64,000 bases of DNA from Actinoplanes italicus (GCF_003001815.1 NZ_PVMZ01000009.1:310001-374000); one strand, 5' to 3'. Numbered from the stretch's first letter, positions 43,030 to 52,969 are shown. Numbers and translations are program-made. The notes: generated from the letters alone by a model not told the origin.

Positions 43030-44006
43030 CAGAGACCGGCCCGCGACTTCAGCGGCTCCCACCAGCCGCGGTTGTCGCGGTACCACGCGACGGTCGCGGC
43101 GAGGCCGTCCTCGAGCGTCACCTGCGGGGCGTACCCCAGCTCCTGAGAGATCTTGGTGATGTCCAGCGAGTAGCGCCGATCGTGACCCTTGCGGTCCGCG
43201 ACCTGCCGCACCATGTCCCAGCCGGCGCCGCACGCTTCGAGGAGGCGCTCGGTGAGCTCGCGGTTGGTGAGTTCGGTGCCGCCGCCGATGTTGTAGACCT
43301 CGCCGGCCCGGCCTTTCTCCAGGACGAGCTGGATGCCGCGGCAGTGGTCGGAGACGTGCAGCCAGTCGCGGACGTTGCCGCCGTCGCCGTACAGCGGGAT
43401 GGGCTTGCCGTCGAGGAGGTTGGTCACGAAGAGCGGGATGACCTTCTCCGGGAACTGGTGGTGCCCGTAGTTGTTGGAGCAGCGGGTGACGACGACGTCC
43501 ATGCCGTGGGTGCGGTGCGCGGCGAGAGCCATCAGATCGCTGCCGGCCTTGGATGCGGCGTACGGCGAGTTGGGCGCCAGCGGCCACGTCTCGTTCCAGG
43601 AGCCGGTGTCGATGGAGCCGTACACCTCGTCGGTGGAGACGTGGACGAACCGGCCGACTCCGGCTTCGCGGGACGCGTCGAGGAGGGCCTGGGTGCCGAG
43701 AACATTCGTTGTGACGAACGGCATAGCGCCCGAAATAGACCGGTCCACGTGTGATTCGGCGGCGAAATGCACCACCACGTCATGTCCGGGAAGGAGTTCC
43801 CGCAAGAGGTCGGAATCGGAAATGTCGCCCTGCACGAATCGCAGTCGGGGATCCGACACGGGAAGGTTTCCACGATTGCCTGAATAGGACAACAGATCCA
43901 GAACGGTCACCGAGGCACCGGCCGCACCGGCGTACTCGTCCTGCAAGAGGGCCCTGACGTAGGCCGATCCGATGAAGCCGGCACCACCGGTCACGAAAAT
44001 CTGCAC
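43029..44006 (-). CDS. rmlB: dTDP-glucose 4,6-dehydratase
   Basis: 325 residues of extended SDR fold. GGAGFIGSAYVRALL binds NAD+, HFAAESHVDRSI and VSTDEVYGSID hold the catalytic Asp-Glu region, and YAASKAGSD gives Tyr and Lys. It makes dTDP-4-keto-6-deoxyglucose, the second step to dTDP-L-rhamnose. It is divergent from rmlA with only 45 bp between starts. Confidence 0.96.
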   Translation of the reverse strand: MQIFVTGGAGFIGSAYVRALLQDEYAGAAGASVTVLDLLSYSGNRGNLPVSDPRLRFVQGDISDSDLLRELLPGHDVVVHFAAESHVDRSISGAMPFVTTNVLGTQALLDASREAGVGRFVHVSTDEVYGSIDTGSWNETWPLAPNSPYAASKAGSDLMALAAHRTHGMDVVVTRCSNNYGHHQFPEKVIPLFVTNLLDGKPIPLYGDGGNVRDWLHVSDHCRGIQLVLEKGRAGEVYNIGGGTELTNRELTERLLEACGAGWDMVRQVADRKGHDRRYSLDITKISQELGYAPQVTLEDGLAATVAWYRDNRGWWEPLKSRAGL

Positions 44007-44051
44007 GGGTGGCGAGTTTAGACGTAGGCGCCGACTGTTTAGGGTCAGCCG

Positions 44052-44924
44052 GTGCGCGGAATTCTTCTCGCCGGTGGTACCGGTTCGAGGCTCTGGCCGA
44101 TCACCATGGCCATGTCCAAACAGCTCATGCCCATCTTCGACAAGCCGATGGTCTACTACCCACTGACGACCCTGGTGTCAGCGGGCATTCGGGAGATTCT
44201 GGTCATCACGACCCCCGAGGACCAACCACACTTCGAGCGTCTGCTGGGTGACGGGAGCCGATTCGGCCTCGACCTGCAGTACGCGGTTCAGCCCAAACCC
44301 GACGGTATCGCCCAGGCGTTCCGGATCGGGGCCGACTTCATCGGTGACCAGCCCGTTGCGCTGATCCTGGGGGACAACATCTTCCAGGGTGTCGGCCTCG
44401 ACCGGCAGCTGTCCCGCTTCGGCGACCTCTCCGGCGGCCGGATCTTCGCCTATCCGGTGGCGGACCCGGAGCGGTACGGAGTGGTCGAGTTCGACGAATC
44501 GGGCAAAGTGCTTTCAATTGAGGAGAAACCGGAGCATCCCAAGTCGACGTACGTGGTGCCGGGCCTCTACTTCTATGATGCCGACGTGGTGAAGATCGCC
44601 GAGAATCTGGAGCCCAGCGCCCGCGGCGAGCTGGAGATCACCGCGGTGAACGAGGAGTATCTGCGCCAGGGACGGCTCGATGTGACGGTTCTGGACCGGA
44701 GCACGGTATGGCTGGACACCGGGACGTTCCAGTCCATGGTCCAGGCCTCGGAGTACGTCCGGGTGATCGAGGAGCGGCAGGGTTTGAAGATCGGTTGTGT
44801 GGAGGAAGCGGCCTGGCAGGCCGGCTTCATCTCCGACGACGAGCTGCGCGAGCTGGCGCAGCCGTTGCTGAAGAGCGGGTACGGCCAATACCTGATCCGT
44901 CTGCTGGACGGCGGTGTGCGGTGA
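44052..44924 (+). CDS. rmlA: Glucose-1-phosphate thymidylyltransferase
   Basis: 290 residues from a GTG. The nucleotidyl-transferase motif GGTGSRLWPITMAMSKQLMP and the family blocks YYPLTTLVSAGI, GDNIFQGVGLDRQL and WLDTGTFQSM are clear. It activates glucose 1-phosphate to dTDP-glucose. Its stop overlaps the rmlC GTG. Confidence 0.96.
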   Translation: MRGILLAGGTGSRLWPITMAMSKQLMPIFDKPMVYYPLTTLVSAGIREILVITTPEDQPHFERLLGDGSRFGLDLQYAVQPKPDGIAQAFRIGADFIGDQPVALILGDNIFQGVGLDRQLSRFGDLSGGRIFAYPVADPERYGVVEFDESGKVLSIEEKPEHPKSTYVVPGLYFYDADVVKIAENLEPSARGELEITAVNEEYLRQGRLDVTVLDRSTVWLDTGTFQSMVQASEYVRVIEERQGLKIGCVEEAAWQAGFISDDELRELAQPLLKSGYGQYLIRLLDGGVR

Positions 44925-45532
44925 AGATCCGCCCCCTGGGTATCGAGGGCGCCTTCGAGGTGACCCCGGTGCAGCACGGTGACGATCGGGGCCGGTTCCT
45001 GGAGTGGTACAGGTTCGACGCCCTGGCCGAGGCTGTCGGGCATCGGCTCGACCTGGCACAGGCCAACCTGTCGACCTCGGCGCGGGGTGTGGTGCGCGGT
45101 GTTCATTTCGCCGATGTGCCGCCGGGGCAGGCGAAGTACGTGACATGTGTCTCGGGCGCGGTGCTCGACGTGATCGTCGACATTCGCGTCGGTTCGCCCA
45201 CCTTCGGGACGTGGGAGGCGGTGCGGCTGGACGATGAGGATCGCCGGGCCGTCTATCTGTCCGAAGGATTGGGGCACGGATTCTGTGCCCTGACCGAGGG
45301 CGCCACCGTGGCCTACCTGTGCTCTTCGACCTACCGGCCGGGGCACGAACACGGAGTGCATCCGCTTGATCCCGAACTTGGGATTGCCTGGCCGGTGGCC
45401 GAGCCCGTACTGTCCGGCAAGGATGCTGTGGCTCCCAGCCTCGCCGAGGCCGGCGCGAAAGGTTTGCTGCCTCGTTACGCCGCTTGTCACAGCTATGTCG
45501 AATCGCTGCGTCAGATTGACGACAGTCGATAG
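44921..45532 (+). CDS. rmlC: dTDP-4-dehydrorhamnose 3,5-epimerase
   Basis: 203 residues of cupin-type fold. FEVTPVQHGDDRGRFLEWYR, the catalytic histidine region RGVVRGVHFADVPPGQAKYVTC, VLDVIVDIRVGSPTFG, and GLGHGFCALTEGATVAYLCS are family landmarks. GTG start with a GTGA overlap to rmlA. With rmlA, rmlB and rmlD it completes dTDP-L-rhamnose synthesis. Confidence 0.95.
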   Translation: MKIRPLGIEGAFEVTPVQHGDDRGRFLEWYRFDALAEAVGHRLDLAQANLSTSARGVVRGVHFADVPPGQAKYVTCVSGAVLDVIVDIRVGSPTFGTWEAVRLDDEDRRAVYLSEGLGHGFCALTEGATVAYLCSSTYRPGHEHGVHPLDPELGIAWPVAEPVLSGKDAVAPSLAEAGAKGLLPRYAACHSYVESLRQIDDSR

Positions 45533-45763
45533 TGAGAGTGCCTGCGCGGTCCTACTTGGACACTCGCGTCTCCCGGTTCCCCGCATCATCCGAATCGCCA
45601 TGCCTGTCGAACGGAAAGATGTAGCGCGATCGTGGTCGCATTGACAGTCTGTCTGTTGTGTCTCGGTGGTTTCCGCCAAGGGGCGTTTCTGGTCGGTGTG
45701 TCCGAGCACACCTTCACATGTGGATCATCATGAGTCGGTCGCAGCCGACGATGGGGGCCTGGC

Positions 45764-47260
45764 GTGCGAACAATTGAATCAGTCGAGACCGTCGATCTCG
45801 CGGCGACCGCCGCGCAGCTCAAGGCCCGTTCCCGGGCCACCAAGGCCCGCACCGGGTGGCAGAGCCGCTACGCCCGGTCGCTCTACGTCATCGACTTCCT
45901 GGTGGGCCTCAGCGCCGCCTCGTGGGCGCTGCTGCTCCGGTTCGGCGCCGAGGGCATCGCGCCGTATCAGCGTGATTACCTTGCGCTCACACTGCTTCTG
46001 CCGCTGGCGTGGATCGCGTGCCTCGCGTTCAACCGAGCGTATGAGCCCCGTCACCTCTTCGTAGGCACCGAGGAGTATGCGCGGGTATTCCGTGCGGGAT
46101 TGGCGCTGACCGCCGCTCTCGCCATTGTTTCGTTCGCATTCGATCTGCGCCTGGCCCGCGGTTACGTCCTCATCGCCATGCCACTGGCGCTCCTGGTCGA
46201 CCTCGGCGCGCGTTTCTTCTACCGCCAGCGACTGCACCGCGCCTGGGCCAACGGCCAGCGCCTGCACCGGGTCGTCCTGGTCGGTCACGAGCGCGCGGTG
46301 CTCGACATGACCCGCCGGCTCAGCCGCGAGCGTTTCCACGGTCTCGGCGTGATCGGTGCCTGCCTGCCGCCCGGTCCGCCCCGTACCCGGGCCGTCACCG
46401 GCATGCCACCGATCTACGGCAACTTCGACGACGTCGCCACGGCGGTCGCCCGCTCGGACGCGGATACCGTGATCGTCCTGTCCTGCCCCGAGATCGACGG
46501 CCCCGCGGTCCGCCGTCTCGCCTGGCAGCTGGAACGCGACGACATCGACCTGATCGTGGCCAGCACTCTGGTCGACGTGGCCGGCGACCGGACCACCATC
46601 CGGCCGGTCGACGGCCTGCCGATGCTGCACGTCGAGCACCCCAAGCTCAAGGGCAGCGCCCGCGTCGTCAAGGAGATCTTCGACCGGGTCGGCGCGATCA
46701 TGCTGCTCCTGCTCGCGTCGCCGGCGCTCGCCGTGGTGGCGCTGCTCGTGAAGTTCGGGCCGCGCGGTCGTGGCCCGGCGATCTTCATGCAGGAACGGGT
46801 CGGACGCAACGGCAAGCCGTTCATGCTCTACAAGTTCCGGACCATGCAGGTCGACGCGGAAGCGCGCCTCTTCGAACTCGGCAACCTCAACGACACCGAC
46901 GGCGCGCTGTTCAAGATGCGTGAGGACCCGCGGATCACACCGGTCGGCAAGTGGCTGCGCCGCTTCTCGATCGACGAACTGCCGCAGCTGCTCAACGTGG
47001 TCAAGGGCGACATGTCGCTGGTCGGCCCGCGCCCGCCGCTGGCCAAGGAGGTCGCCGACTACCCGGCCGACATGTTGCGCCGCCTGGTGGTCAAGCCCGG
47101 CCTGACCGGTCTCTGGCAGGTCTCGGGCCGTTCCGACCTGTCCTGGGAGGAGTCGATCCGCCTCGACCTCACCTACGTCGAGAACTGGTCACTCGCCATG
47201 GACCTGGCCATCCTCTTCCGCACGGTCAGCGCGGTCGTCCGCAGCTCGGGCGCCTACTGA
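45764..47260 (+). CDS. Polyprenyl glycosylphosphotransferase (exopolysaccharide priming enzyme)
   Basis: 498 residues. There are four to five N-terminal membrane segments, a central CoA-binding-like domain (RVVLVGHERAVLDMTRRLSRE), and a last membrane segment near residue 320. The C-terminal sugar-phosphate transferase domain contains RVGRNGKPFMLYKFRTM, RFSIDELPQLLNVVKGDMSLVGPRP and PGLTGLWQVSGRSDLSWEE. It transfers the first sugar phosphate to a lipid carrier. GTG start. A strong hairpin terminator follows. Confidence 0.93.
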   Translation: MRTIESVETVDLAATAAQLKARSRATKARTGWQSRYARSLYVIDFLVGLSAASWALLLRFGAEGIAPYQRDYLALTLLLPLAWIACLAFNRAYEPRHLFVGTEEYARVFRAGLALTAALAIVSFAFDLRLARGYVLIAMPLALLVDLGARFFYRQRLHRAWANGQRLHRVVLVGHERAVLDMTRRLSRERFHGLGVIGACLPPGPPRTRAVTGMPPIYGNFDDVATAVARSDADTVIVLSCPEIDGPAVRRLAWQLERDDIDLIVASTLVDVAGDRTTIRPVDGLPMLHVEHPKLKGSARVVKEIFDRVGAIMLLLLASPALAVVALLVKFGPRGRGPAIFMQERVGRNGKPFMLYKFRTMQVDAEARLFELGNLNDTDGALFKMREDPRITPVGKWLRRFSIDELPQLLNVVKGDMSLVGPRPPLAKEVADYPADMLRRLVVKPGLTGLWQVSGRSDLSWEESIRLDLTYVENWSLAMDLAILFRTVSAVVRSSGAY

Positions 47261-47278
47261 CCGCTCCGCACCACCACA

Positions 47279-47310
47279 AAGGCCCGGGGAGCTGTCTCCC
47301 CGGGCCTTCT
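47279..47310 (+). terminator. Rho-independent-like terminator of the glycosylphosphotransferase gene
   Basis: A 13-bp perfect stem, AAGGCCCGGGGAG (47279-47291) with CTCCCCGGGCCTT (47296-47308), around a CTGT loop, ending in TTCT. It lies 18 bp after the stop. Confidence 0.85.
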
Positions 47311-47470
47311 GACATTCAAAACCATCATCCGGTACGCCCTACGCGCGCCCGTGGCTGGCCGGTGCCCACCACCCGGTCCCGTGGCTCATGGAGGGCGACC
47401 CAGCCGTGTGGGCAACCCGGTCCCATAATCGCGTGGACACCCGAGCCGGCCCCCGGGCACACTCCCGCGA

Positions 47471-48226
47471 GTGAGTACGACGGATGCCGACCTGGCCCTG
47501 CTGTACCTGGCCGACTTCGGGTTCACTCCGATCGGACCCGACCGATGGCGGTCGGACGGCACCCCTCCGGAGGAGATGTCAGGCGAGGACGTCGCCTTCC
47601 ACACCGCGTTCGAGATCACCACCGACGAGGACCTGGACGCCGTACAAGGTGTGCACACGGCGCTCGGCCTGCTCGACCTGACCGCCGCCTTCGAGGTGTT
47701 GACCCATCTCAACGCCTACGTCCTCGACAACACCGACCCGGCGGTCGCCGACACCTTCTGGGCCGGCCTCCGCGACCGGATGGCGGCCCCGGAACCGATC
47801 GAGCACCTCAGACTGAACCTGAGGACCTACTGGTTCTGGGGAGCGACGGCCAGGGCCGCCTTCGACGCGCTGCTCGGCGACGACGTGCGCCGCTTCGCGG
47901 AGGCGGGCCGCCTCCCCGACCTGGCCACCGGTCCGCTGCATCGGCGCGCCCGCCACGTCCTGGAAGACTCGGGCGCGGTCGACTGGGACGACAAGCGCGA
48001 CGTCTATCAGGCCGCCGCCACCGTCGCCGAGCTTCGGCCGGCGGTTTTCCGCGCCCTGCTCGGCAGCTATCACGCCGCGTCCGGCCGACTCGACCCACCC
48101 GAGGCCCTGACCCTGCTCGACAGTCTGCATCTGCCCGCCGACACCGAACACCTGCCCCAACTGGCTGCGGTCCTCCGCAAGGGCGTAGCGAAGCACTACG
48201 AAAACCCCACCGCCTGGCGGGCGTGA
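47471..48226 (+). CDS. Conserved hypothetical protein
   Basis: 251 residues from a GTG, acidic, with no signal peptide or membrane segment. The composition is protein-like throughout (LNAYVLDNTDPAVADTFWAGLRDRM, YWFWGATARAAFDALLG), with a largely helical look in the second half. I do not recognise the family. It lies between the glycosylphosphotransferase and the terminator of the giant secreted protein genes. A small ORF follows without a gap. Confidence 0.65.
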   Translation: MSTTDADLALLYLADFGFTPIGPDRWRSDGTPPEEMSGEDVAFHTAFEITTDEDLDAVQGVHTALGLLDLTAAFEVLTHLNAYVLDNTDPAVADTFWAGLRDRMAAPEPIEHLRLNLRTYWFWGATARAAFDALLGDDVRRFAEAGRLPDLATGPLHRRARHVLEDSGAVDWDDKRDVYQAAATVAELRPAVFRALLGSYHAASGRLDPPEALTLLDSLHLPADTEHLPQLAAVLRKGVAKHYENPTAWRA

Positions 48227-48375
48227 CGCTGTATGGCGCGCGCCGGCCCGGCGTTGACCTGACCGCGGAAACTCTTCAGCGTCTCGGCGCTGACCGCGAG
48301 GCCATCCAGCTGATTCGGTGGGAATACAAGATTGACGTCGAGTTGCCCGTCCGGGGAACCGTCGACATCCGTTGA
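48224..48375 (+). CDS. Possible small ORF or gene remnant (50 residues)
   Basis: A GTG overlapping the stop of the preceding gene (GTGA) opens 50 codons with protein-like composition (TAETLQRLGADREAIQ, RWEYKIDVELPVRG). It looks like the C-terminal end of a larger globular protein, so it may be the residue of a deleted gene. No family was recognised. Confidence 0.35.
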
Positions 48376-48461
48376 ACGACCACCATGCCGCGATCGACGG
48401 CCTGCTCGCCCCGCCCCGTGCCGTCGGCCTCCACCAAGGCTGACTGTGATGGTGTGACGGT

Positions 48462-48509
48462 AAAAGGGGGCCGCCCCGGCACCCGCGGGGAGCGGGTGCC
48501 GGGGCGGCC
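48462..48509 (-). terminator. Rho-independent terminator of the giant secreted protein operon
   Basis: An 18-bp perfect stem (48469-48486 with 48492-48509) around a five-base loop. On the minus strand it is followed by a short T-run (AAAA at 48462-48465 on the plus strand). It lies 13 bp past the stop of the 48523-52959 gene. Confidence 0.9.
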
Positions 48510-48522
48510 GTGGGGGAGGGGA

Positions 48523-51500
48523 TTACTTCTCTGTGGGGTGGTGCAGCTCCGCGCCGTCGGAGGTGATGCCGACACCGTGCAGGACCGGCGTGGAGCCGCC
48601 GGCCGTCCGGGTCAGTTCGGCCCGGTACTGGGCGTACCGGGAACCACCCGGCACCTTGCCGCCCTGCCCGACCGCGGTCCACCCGCTCCAGGACGCGTCC
48701 GGCGTGCTGGTGCTGCCGGTCCGCACGAACAGCCGCACGGAAGACCCGCGAGGCACGGTGGCCTGGTAGGTCAGCCGGTCCCAGTGGACCATCTGCTGCA
48801 CGTCCAGGACCCGCGACACGAGGCTGCCGGAGCGGCCCCCGCCCGCGAGCCGCACACCGTCGTCGCCGACCCTGGTGCCCGACTCCACACCGGTCCGCAG
48901 CTGCGGCGCCGTGTAGTCGGCCACACCGACCGCCGCCGACACGAACGTCGCCGCCGGGCGGTCCAGCGCCGGCCACGTCGTCACGTTCCCGGCCGCGTCG
49001 ACACTGCGTACCCGATAGTGGTAGGTCTTCTGCGGTTCCAGGTCGGTCACCACGGCACTCTGCCGCGTGCCGCTCTGGGTGCCCGGCCACCGGTCCAGCG
49101 ACTCCGGAGTGCCGCCGACCAGCAGTGTTCCGGCCGAGGACTCGCTGGTACGCCACGACACCTGTGCCGTGCCGTCCGGCCTAGGTGTCACGGTGACCGC
49201 CGAGGTGCCGGGACCGGTGCGGTCGGCGGCGCCGGTGGTGACCTTCTGCAGCGGGCCGGTGGTGGTGCGGCCGGCGGGGGTGGTGACCTTCACCCGGTAC
49301 CAGTAGGTGGTGCCGGGGTTCAGGCCGGCGAGCCGCACGGTGCGCTTGCCGGACTCGGTGCCGTCCACCGCGGTCCGCGTGAGGGCGGTGGGCGCGTCGC
49401 CGTACACGATCTCGGTTTTGGAAGCACTGCTGCTCGCGACCGTGACCGATGCCGTGGTGCCGCCCGCCTCGGCCGCGGCTGTCGCGGTGAGGGTGGCGGT
49501 GGCCGCGGCGGCGTAACCGGCGGTGTACGCGCCCGAGGCGGCGCTGAAGAACGCGTACTCCACGCCCTTGATCGTGGTCCTGGTGAACGGGACCGCGACG
49601 CCCGCGCGGGTGAGGGTGGACAGCGTGCGCCCGCCCGGTCCGGCGGTCGGCACCATGCCGGTGAGGCCGTTGGCGCCGGTGCCGACGTTGACCGCGAAGG
49701 TCAGGTTGTTCCCCGACCAGGCGATGTTCGAGTACGAGGACGCGTTGCGCCCGTCGAGCCAGGTGAGCAGCTGGTGGCCGGTGATGATCGGCACGTTGCG
49801 GCTCAGCGCCGATGCCAGGACCTGGTCACTGTCGTACGTGGTGGCCTGGTCGGTGTGCATGTTGGCGGTGAACGCCCCGTAGTAGCCCAGCGACCCGAGG
49901 GCCGCGTCGAGCAGGGCGTTCGAGGTGTACGGGTAGCTCTGCCCCGACTCGTCGGTCATCTGGGTGGCGGCCTGGTAGTTGTCGATCAGCGCACCGCCCG
50001 AGTCGGCGAACCGCATCGGCATGCCCGAGCCGGTCATGAACCCGGGCCGGTCGGCGACCCAGGTGTCGGGCCAGTAGTAGTAGTTGGTGTCGAGCCGGAT
50101 CCCGTTGGCCGTCTCGGCGGTGGCCTGGCTGGACCAGTCCGACCAGACGATGCAGTGCGTCCGGTTGGTGTCCGGGGCACGCACCGAGCTGTACTTGGAC
50201 CGGAACGACGCCAGCTGGTCGGTCAGGTTCGCCGCGATCGAGGCCGCCGTGTAGTCCGAGCAGTTGGTGCTCAGGTGCAGGCCGACCTCGAAGCCGCGGG
50301 TCTGGTAATTGCCCGCCTGCGTGTTGCTGAGCGGGGTGTTCGGGTACACGTACGAGGTGAACCGCGGGCACTGCCAGTCGTCCACCACGCAGCCGGTCGC
50401 GCTGTTGGCGAGGTACTGGTCGAACCGGCCCGCCGTGCCGCCGGTGGCGTGGTCGTCACCGGTGGCGACGACGACCGCCTTGAGGCTGCGGGGGAAGTAC
50501 CAGAACCTCGGCAGCGGCTTGCGGTCGAGGTTCATCGCCCCGATCAGGTTGGCGAGCAGTCGCTGCTGCTCGTCGGCCTGCGGGACCGCGACCTTGGTGA
50601 GGTCGACCCAGTCGGCCGAGCCGGCTCCGAAGTACATGTCGTTGGAGCGGACCGGCGCCTTGCCGTCCCGGTTCTGCTTCTCCCAGGCCGGGTTGCCCTG
50701 GCGGGTGTAGACCAGGGAGCGCGGCAGGTCGAAGGTGAACGCCGCCGCCTGGCCGCCGGAGGTGCCCACGTCGGTCAGGGTGACCGCCGGGTTGGTGGTG
50801 GCCGCCGTGGCGCTGGAGTACAGCGTCGCCACCGACCGCGCGCCGGCCAGGGTGTAGCGGTCGGCGGTGGAGTGGTACTGGATGGTCTGGCTGGTGATGC
50901 CGGCGCCGGGCGACGACGACGTGTCGACGCGCAGGTAGCCCTCGGCCAGGGTTCCGGTGGTCGACGTCAGGCCGAGCAGGCTCGCCAGCTGCTTGTCGGG
51001 ACGGAACGTGATGAGGTTGCCGCCGCCGGAGACCCAGGTGGTGAACATGGTGACCTGGGCCGCGGTGAGCGGCGTCGAGCCGAGCAGCACCACGTCGTAC
51101 TGGCCGAGCAGTGTGGCGTTGACCGCGGACAGGTCCACGGTGGCGAACTCGTTGAGGCCCTCGTTGCGCAGCACCTCGGCGGCGAACGAGGTGAACCCGC
51201 TGGCGCCGGAGACGGTCGACTTGATGACCAGGACCGGGCCGCCGGGACCCTGGTCCGGCGGCGGGGGCGGCGGAGCCGCGGTGGTGAACGACCAGGTGAC
51301 CGGGGCCATCACGTTGCCCGCGGAGTCCCGGGCGCCGCTGACCGTGGCGGTGTAGGTGGTCGAGTACGCCAGTGCCGCCGACGGCGTGAAGATCGCCGAG
51401 GTGGTGGCGCTGTCGTAGGCGGTGCTGCCGGCGACGGCGCCGGACGGGCCGCTCAGGGCCACGGCGGCGGCCGTGACCGGCTCGCTGAACGTGGCGGTGA

Positions 51501-52959
51501 CCGGGCCCGAGGTGGCCGCGCCGGACGATCCGGCGGCCGGTGCCCGCGACGACACGACCGGGGCCGTGGTGTCCGCCGCGGTGGTGTCGAAGACGACGTC
51601 CACCCAGTAGTTGGTCGCCTGGTAGGTGCTGCTCGGGAAGCCGCTCGCGCCGTACCGGTAGACGCCGTTGCCGCCGTCGGTGCCGTTGGCCAGGGCGGTC
51701 AGCGGGCCGCGGGTGACCGCCGAGGCGAGCCCGTTGCTGCTGACCGCGTACCGGCCCACCGGCGCGTGGTAGGACGCGACGTAGGTGGTGTTCGCGGCCA
51801 CCGAGACCGGGCTGGTCAGGGTGGCGGTCTGCCATCCGGTGGCGCTCTCGCCGGTGAAGGTCACCGTCGTGAGCCGGGTGCCGCCGCTGTTCCACAGCGA
51901 GCCGGTGTGCGTGCCGGTGTTGCCGCTGCCCTTGTAGAACTTGAGGGCGGTGATGTAGCCGGCCGAGGTGGTACGGAACTTGACGCCCAGTTCGACGGCC
52001 GAGTTGTCACTGGCCGCCGCCGTGGCCGGGGTGGCCGTGGACGCCCAGATCGAGCACGGGCATCCGGAGCCGCCGGCCGCCGCCGTGGTGAACGACCAGG
52101 AGAACGGTGTCATCGTGTTGCCGGCCGCGTCCCGGGCACCGGAGACCGTGGCCGTGTAACTCGTCGTCGGTGCGAGCGAGCCCGGGGTGAACGTCACCGT
52201 ACGGGTGCCCGCGTTGTAGGCGGTGGTGCCGGTCGCTCCGGCCACCGTGAGGGCGACCGTGCCGGTCTGGATCGCCTCGCTGAGGACCGCGCTGACCGAG
52301 CTGGTGGTCGCCACCCCGGTCGCTCCGGCCGCCGGGCTGGTGCCGGTGACCGCGGGCGGCGTGGTGTCGGCCGCGCTCGGGGTGAACACGACGTCCACCC
52401 AGTAGTTCGCGGCCTCCCACGTGTTGGTGGGGAAGCCGCCGCCGCTGCCGTAGCGGTAGACGCCGTTGCCGCCGTCCTCGCCGTCGCGCAGCGCGCGCAG
52501 CGGGGCGTTCTCGACGCCGGCCGAGGCGAACGCGCCGGTGTCACCGGCGTACCGGCCGTTCGGCGCGTAGTAGGACGCGACGTAGGTGGTGTCGGCGGTG
52601 ATCGTGATCGGGGTGGCGAACGTGGCGGTCTGCCAGCCGGTCGCGGTCTCGCCGGTGAACGTCACCGACCCGAGGTTGGTGCCGCTCGCCGACCACAGGT
52701 TGCCGACGTGGGTGCCGGTGTTGCCGGAGCCCTTGTAGAAGCGCACCGCGGTGATCTGACCGGGCAGGTCGGACCGGAACTTCACGCCCACCTCGACGGC
52801 CGAGGGGTCGGAGTCGGCCGGGGTGCCCGGTACCGCGCTGGCGGCGAAGATGCTGCACGGGCAGGTCGCGGCGGAGGCCGCCGTCGGGGAGACGACGGCG
52901 ACCATCGCGGCGACCAGGGCCAATATCAGGAGGAACGGACGTGTTCGAGCCATGGACAA
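48523..52959 (-). CDS. Giant secreted multidomain protein (DUF4082 x2, Ig-like, GATase-like, deacetylase-like, FN3)
   Basis: A 1478-residue protein with signal peptide (about 1-31). Modules: DUF4082-type (about 32-191, opening CPCSIF); SbsA-type Ig (198-293); DUF4082-type (299-456, CPCSIW); second Ig (460-555); a class-I glutamine-amidotransferase-like Rossmann region (575-780, VLVIKSTVSG, YDVVLLGSTPLT); a polysaccharide-deacetylase/NodB-like region (820-1080, VVVATGDDHA, FEVGLHLSTN); two FN3-like domains (1147-1323); and a C-terminal beta-rich region. The second histidine of a CE4 HxxxH motif is not visible, so activity is uncertain. TTG start with GGAG six bases upstream; an ATG two codons later is possible. 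It follows the 52970 gene by 10 bp. Role inferred: binding or trimming an extracellular polysaccharide. Confidence 0.8.
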   Translation of the reverse strand: MSMARTRPFLLILALVAAMVAVVSPTAASAATCPCSIFAASAVPGTPADSDPSAVEVGVKFRSDLPGQITAVRFYKGSGNTGTHVGNLWSASGTNLGSVTFTGETATGWQTATFATPITITADTTYVASYYAPNGRYAGDTGAFASAGVENAPLRALRDGEDGGNGVYRYGSGGGFPTNTWEAANYWVDVVFTPSAADTTPPAVTGTSPAAGATGVATTSSVSAVLSEAIQTGTVALTVAGATGTTAYNAGTRTVTFTPGSLAPTTSYTATVSGARDAAGNTMTPFSWSFTTAAAGGSGCPCSIWASTATPATAAASDNSAVELGVKFRTTSAGYITALKFYKGSGNTGTHTGSLWNSGGTRLTTVTFTGESATGWQTATLTSPVSVAANTTYVASYHAPVGRYAVSSNGLASAVTRGPLTALANGTDGGNGVYRYGASGFPSSTYQATNYWVDVVFDTTAADTTAPVVSSRAPAAGSSGAATSGPVTATFSEPVTAAAVALSGPSGAVAGSTAYDSATTSAIFTPSAALAYSTTYTATVSGARDSAGNVMAPVTWSFTTAAPPPPPPDQGPGGPVLVIKSTVSGASGFTSFAAEVLRNEGLNEFATVDLSAVNATLLGQYDVVLLGSTPLTAAQVTMFTTWVSGGGNLITFRPDKQLASLLGLTSTTGTLAEGYLRVDTSSSPGAGITSQTIQYHSTADRYTLAGARSVATLYSSATAATTNPAVTLTDVGTSGGQAAAFTFDLPRSLVYTRQGNPAWEKQNRDGKAPVRSNDMYFGAGSADWVDLTKVAVPQADEQQRLLANLIGAMNLDRKPLPRFWYFPRSLKAVVVATGDDHATGGTAGRFDQYLANSATGCVVDDWQCPRFTSYVYPNTPLSNTQAGNYQTRGFEVGLHLSTNCSDYTAASIAANLTDQLASFRSKYSSVRAPDTNRTHCIVWSDWSSQATAETANGIRLDTNYYYWPDTWVADRPGFMTGSGMPMRFADSGGALIDNYQAATQMTDESGQSYPYTSNALLDAALGSLGYYGAFTANMHTDQATTYDSDQVLASALSRNVPIITGHQLLTWLDGRNASSYSNIAWSGNNLTFAVNVGTGANGLTGMVPTAGPGGRTLSTLTRAGVAVPFTRTTIKGVEYAFFSAASGAYTAGYAAAATATLTATAAAEAGGTTASVTVASSSASKTEIVYGDAPTALTRTAVDGTESGKRTVRLAGLNPGTTYWYRVKVTTPAGRTTTGPLQKVTTGAADRTGPGTSAVTVTPRPDGTAQVSWRTSESSAGTLLVGGTPESLDRWPGTQSGTRQSAVVTDLEPQKTYHYRVRSVDAAGNVTTWPALDRPAATFVSAAVGVADYTAPQLRTGVESGTRVGDDGVRLAGGGRSGSLVSRVLDVQQMVHWDRLTYQATVPRGSSVRLFVRTGSTSTPDASWSGWTAVGQGGKVPGGSRYAQYRAELTRTAGGSTPVLHGVGITSDGAELHHPTEK

Positions 52960-52969
52960 AGTGCGCTCC

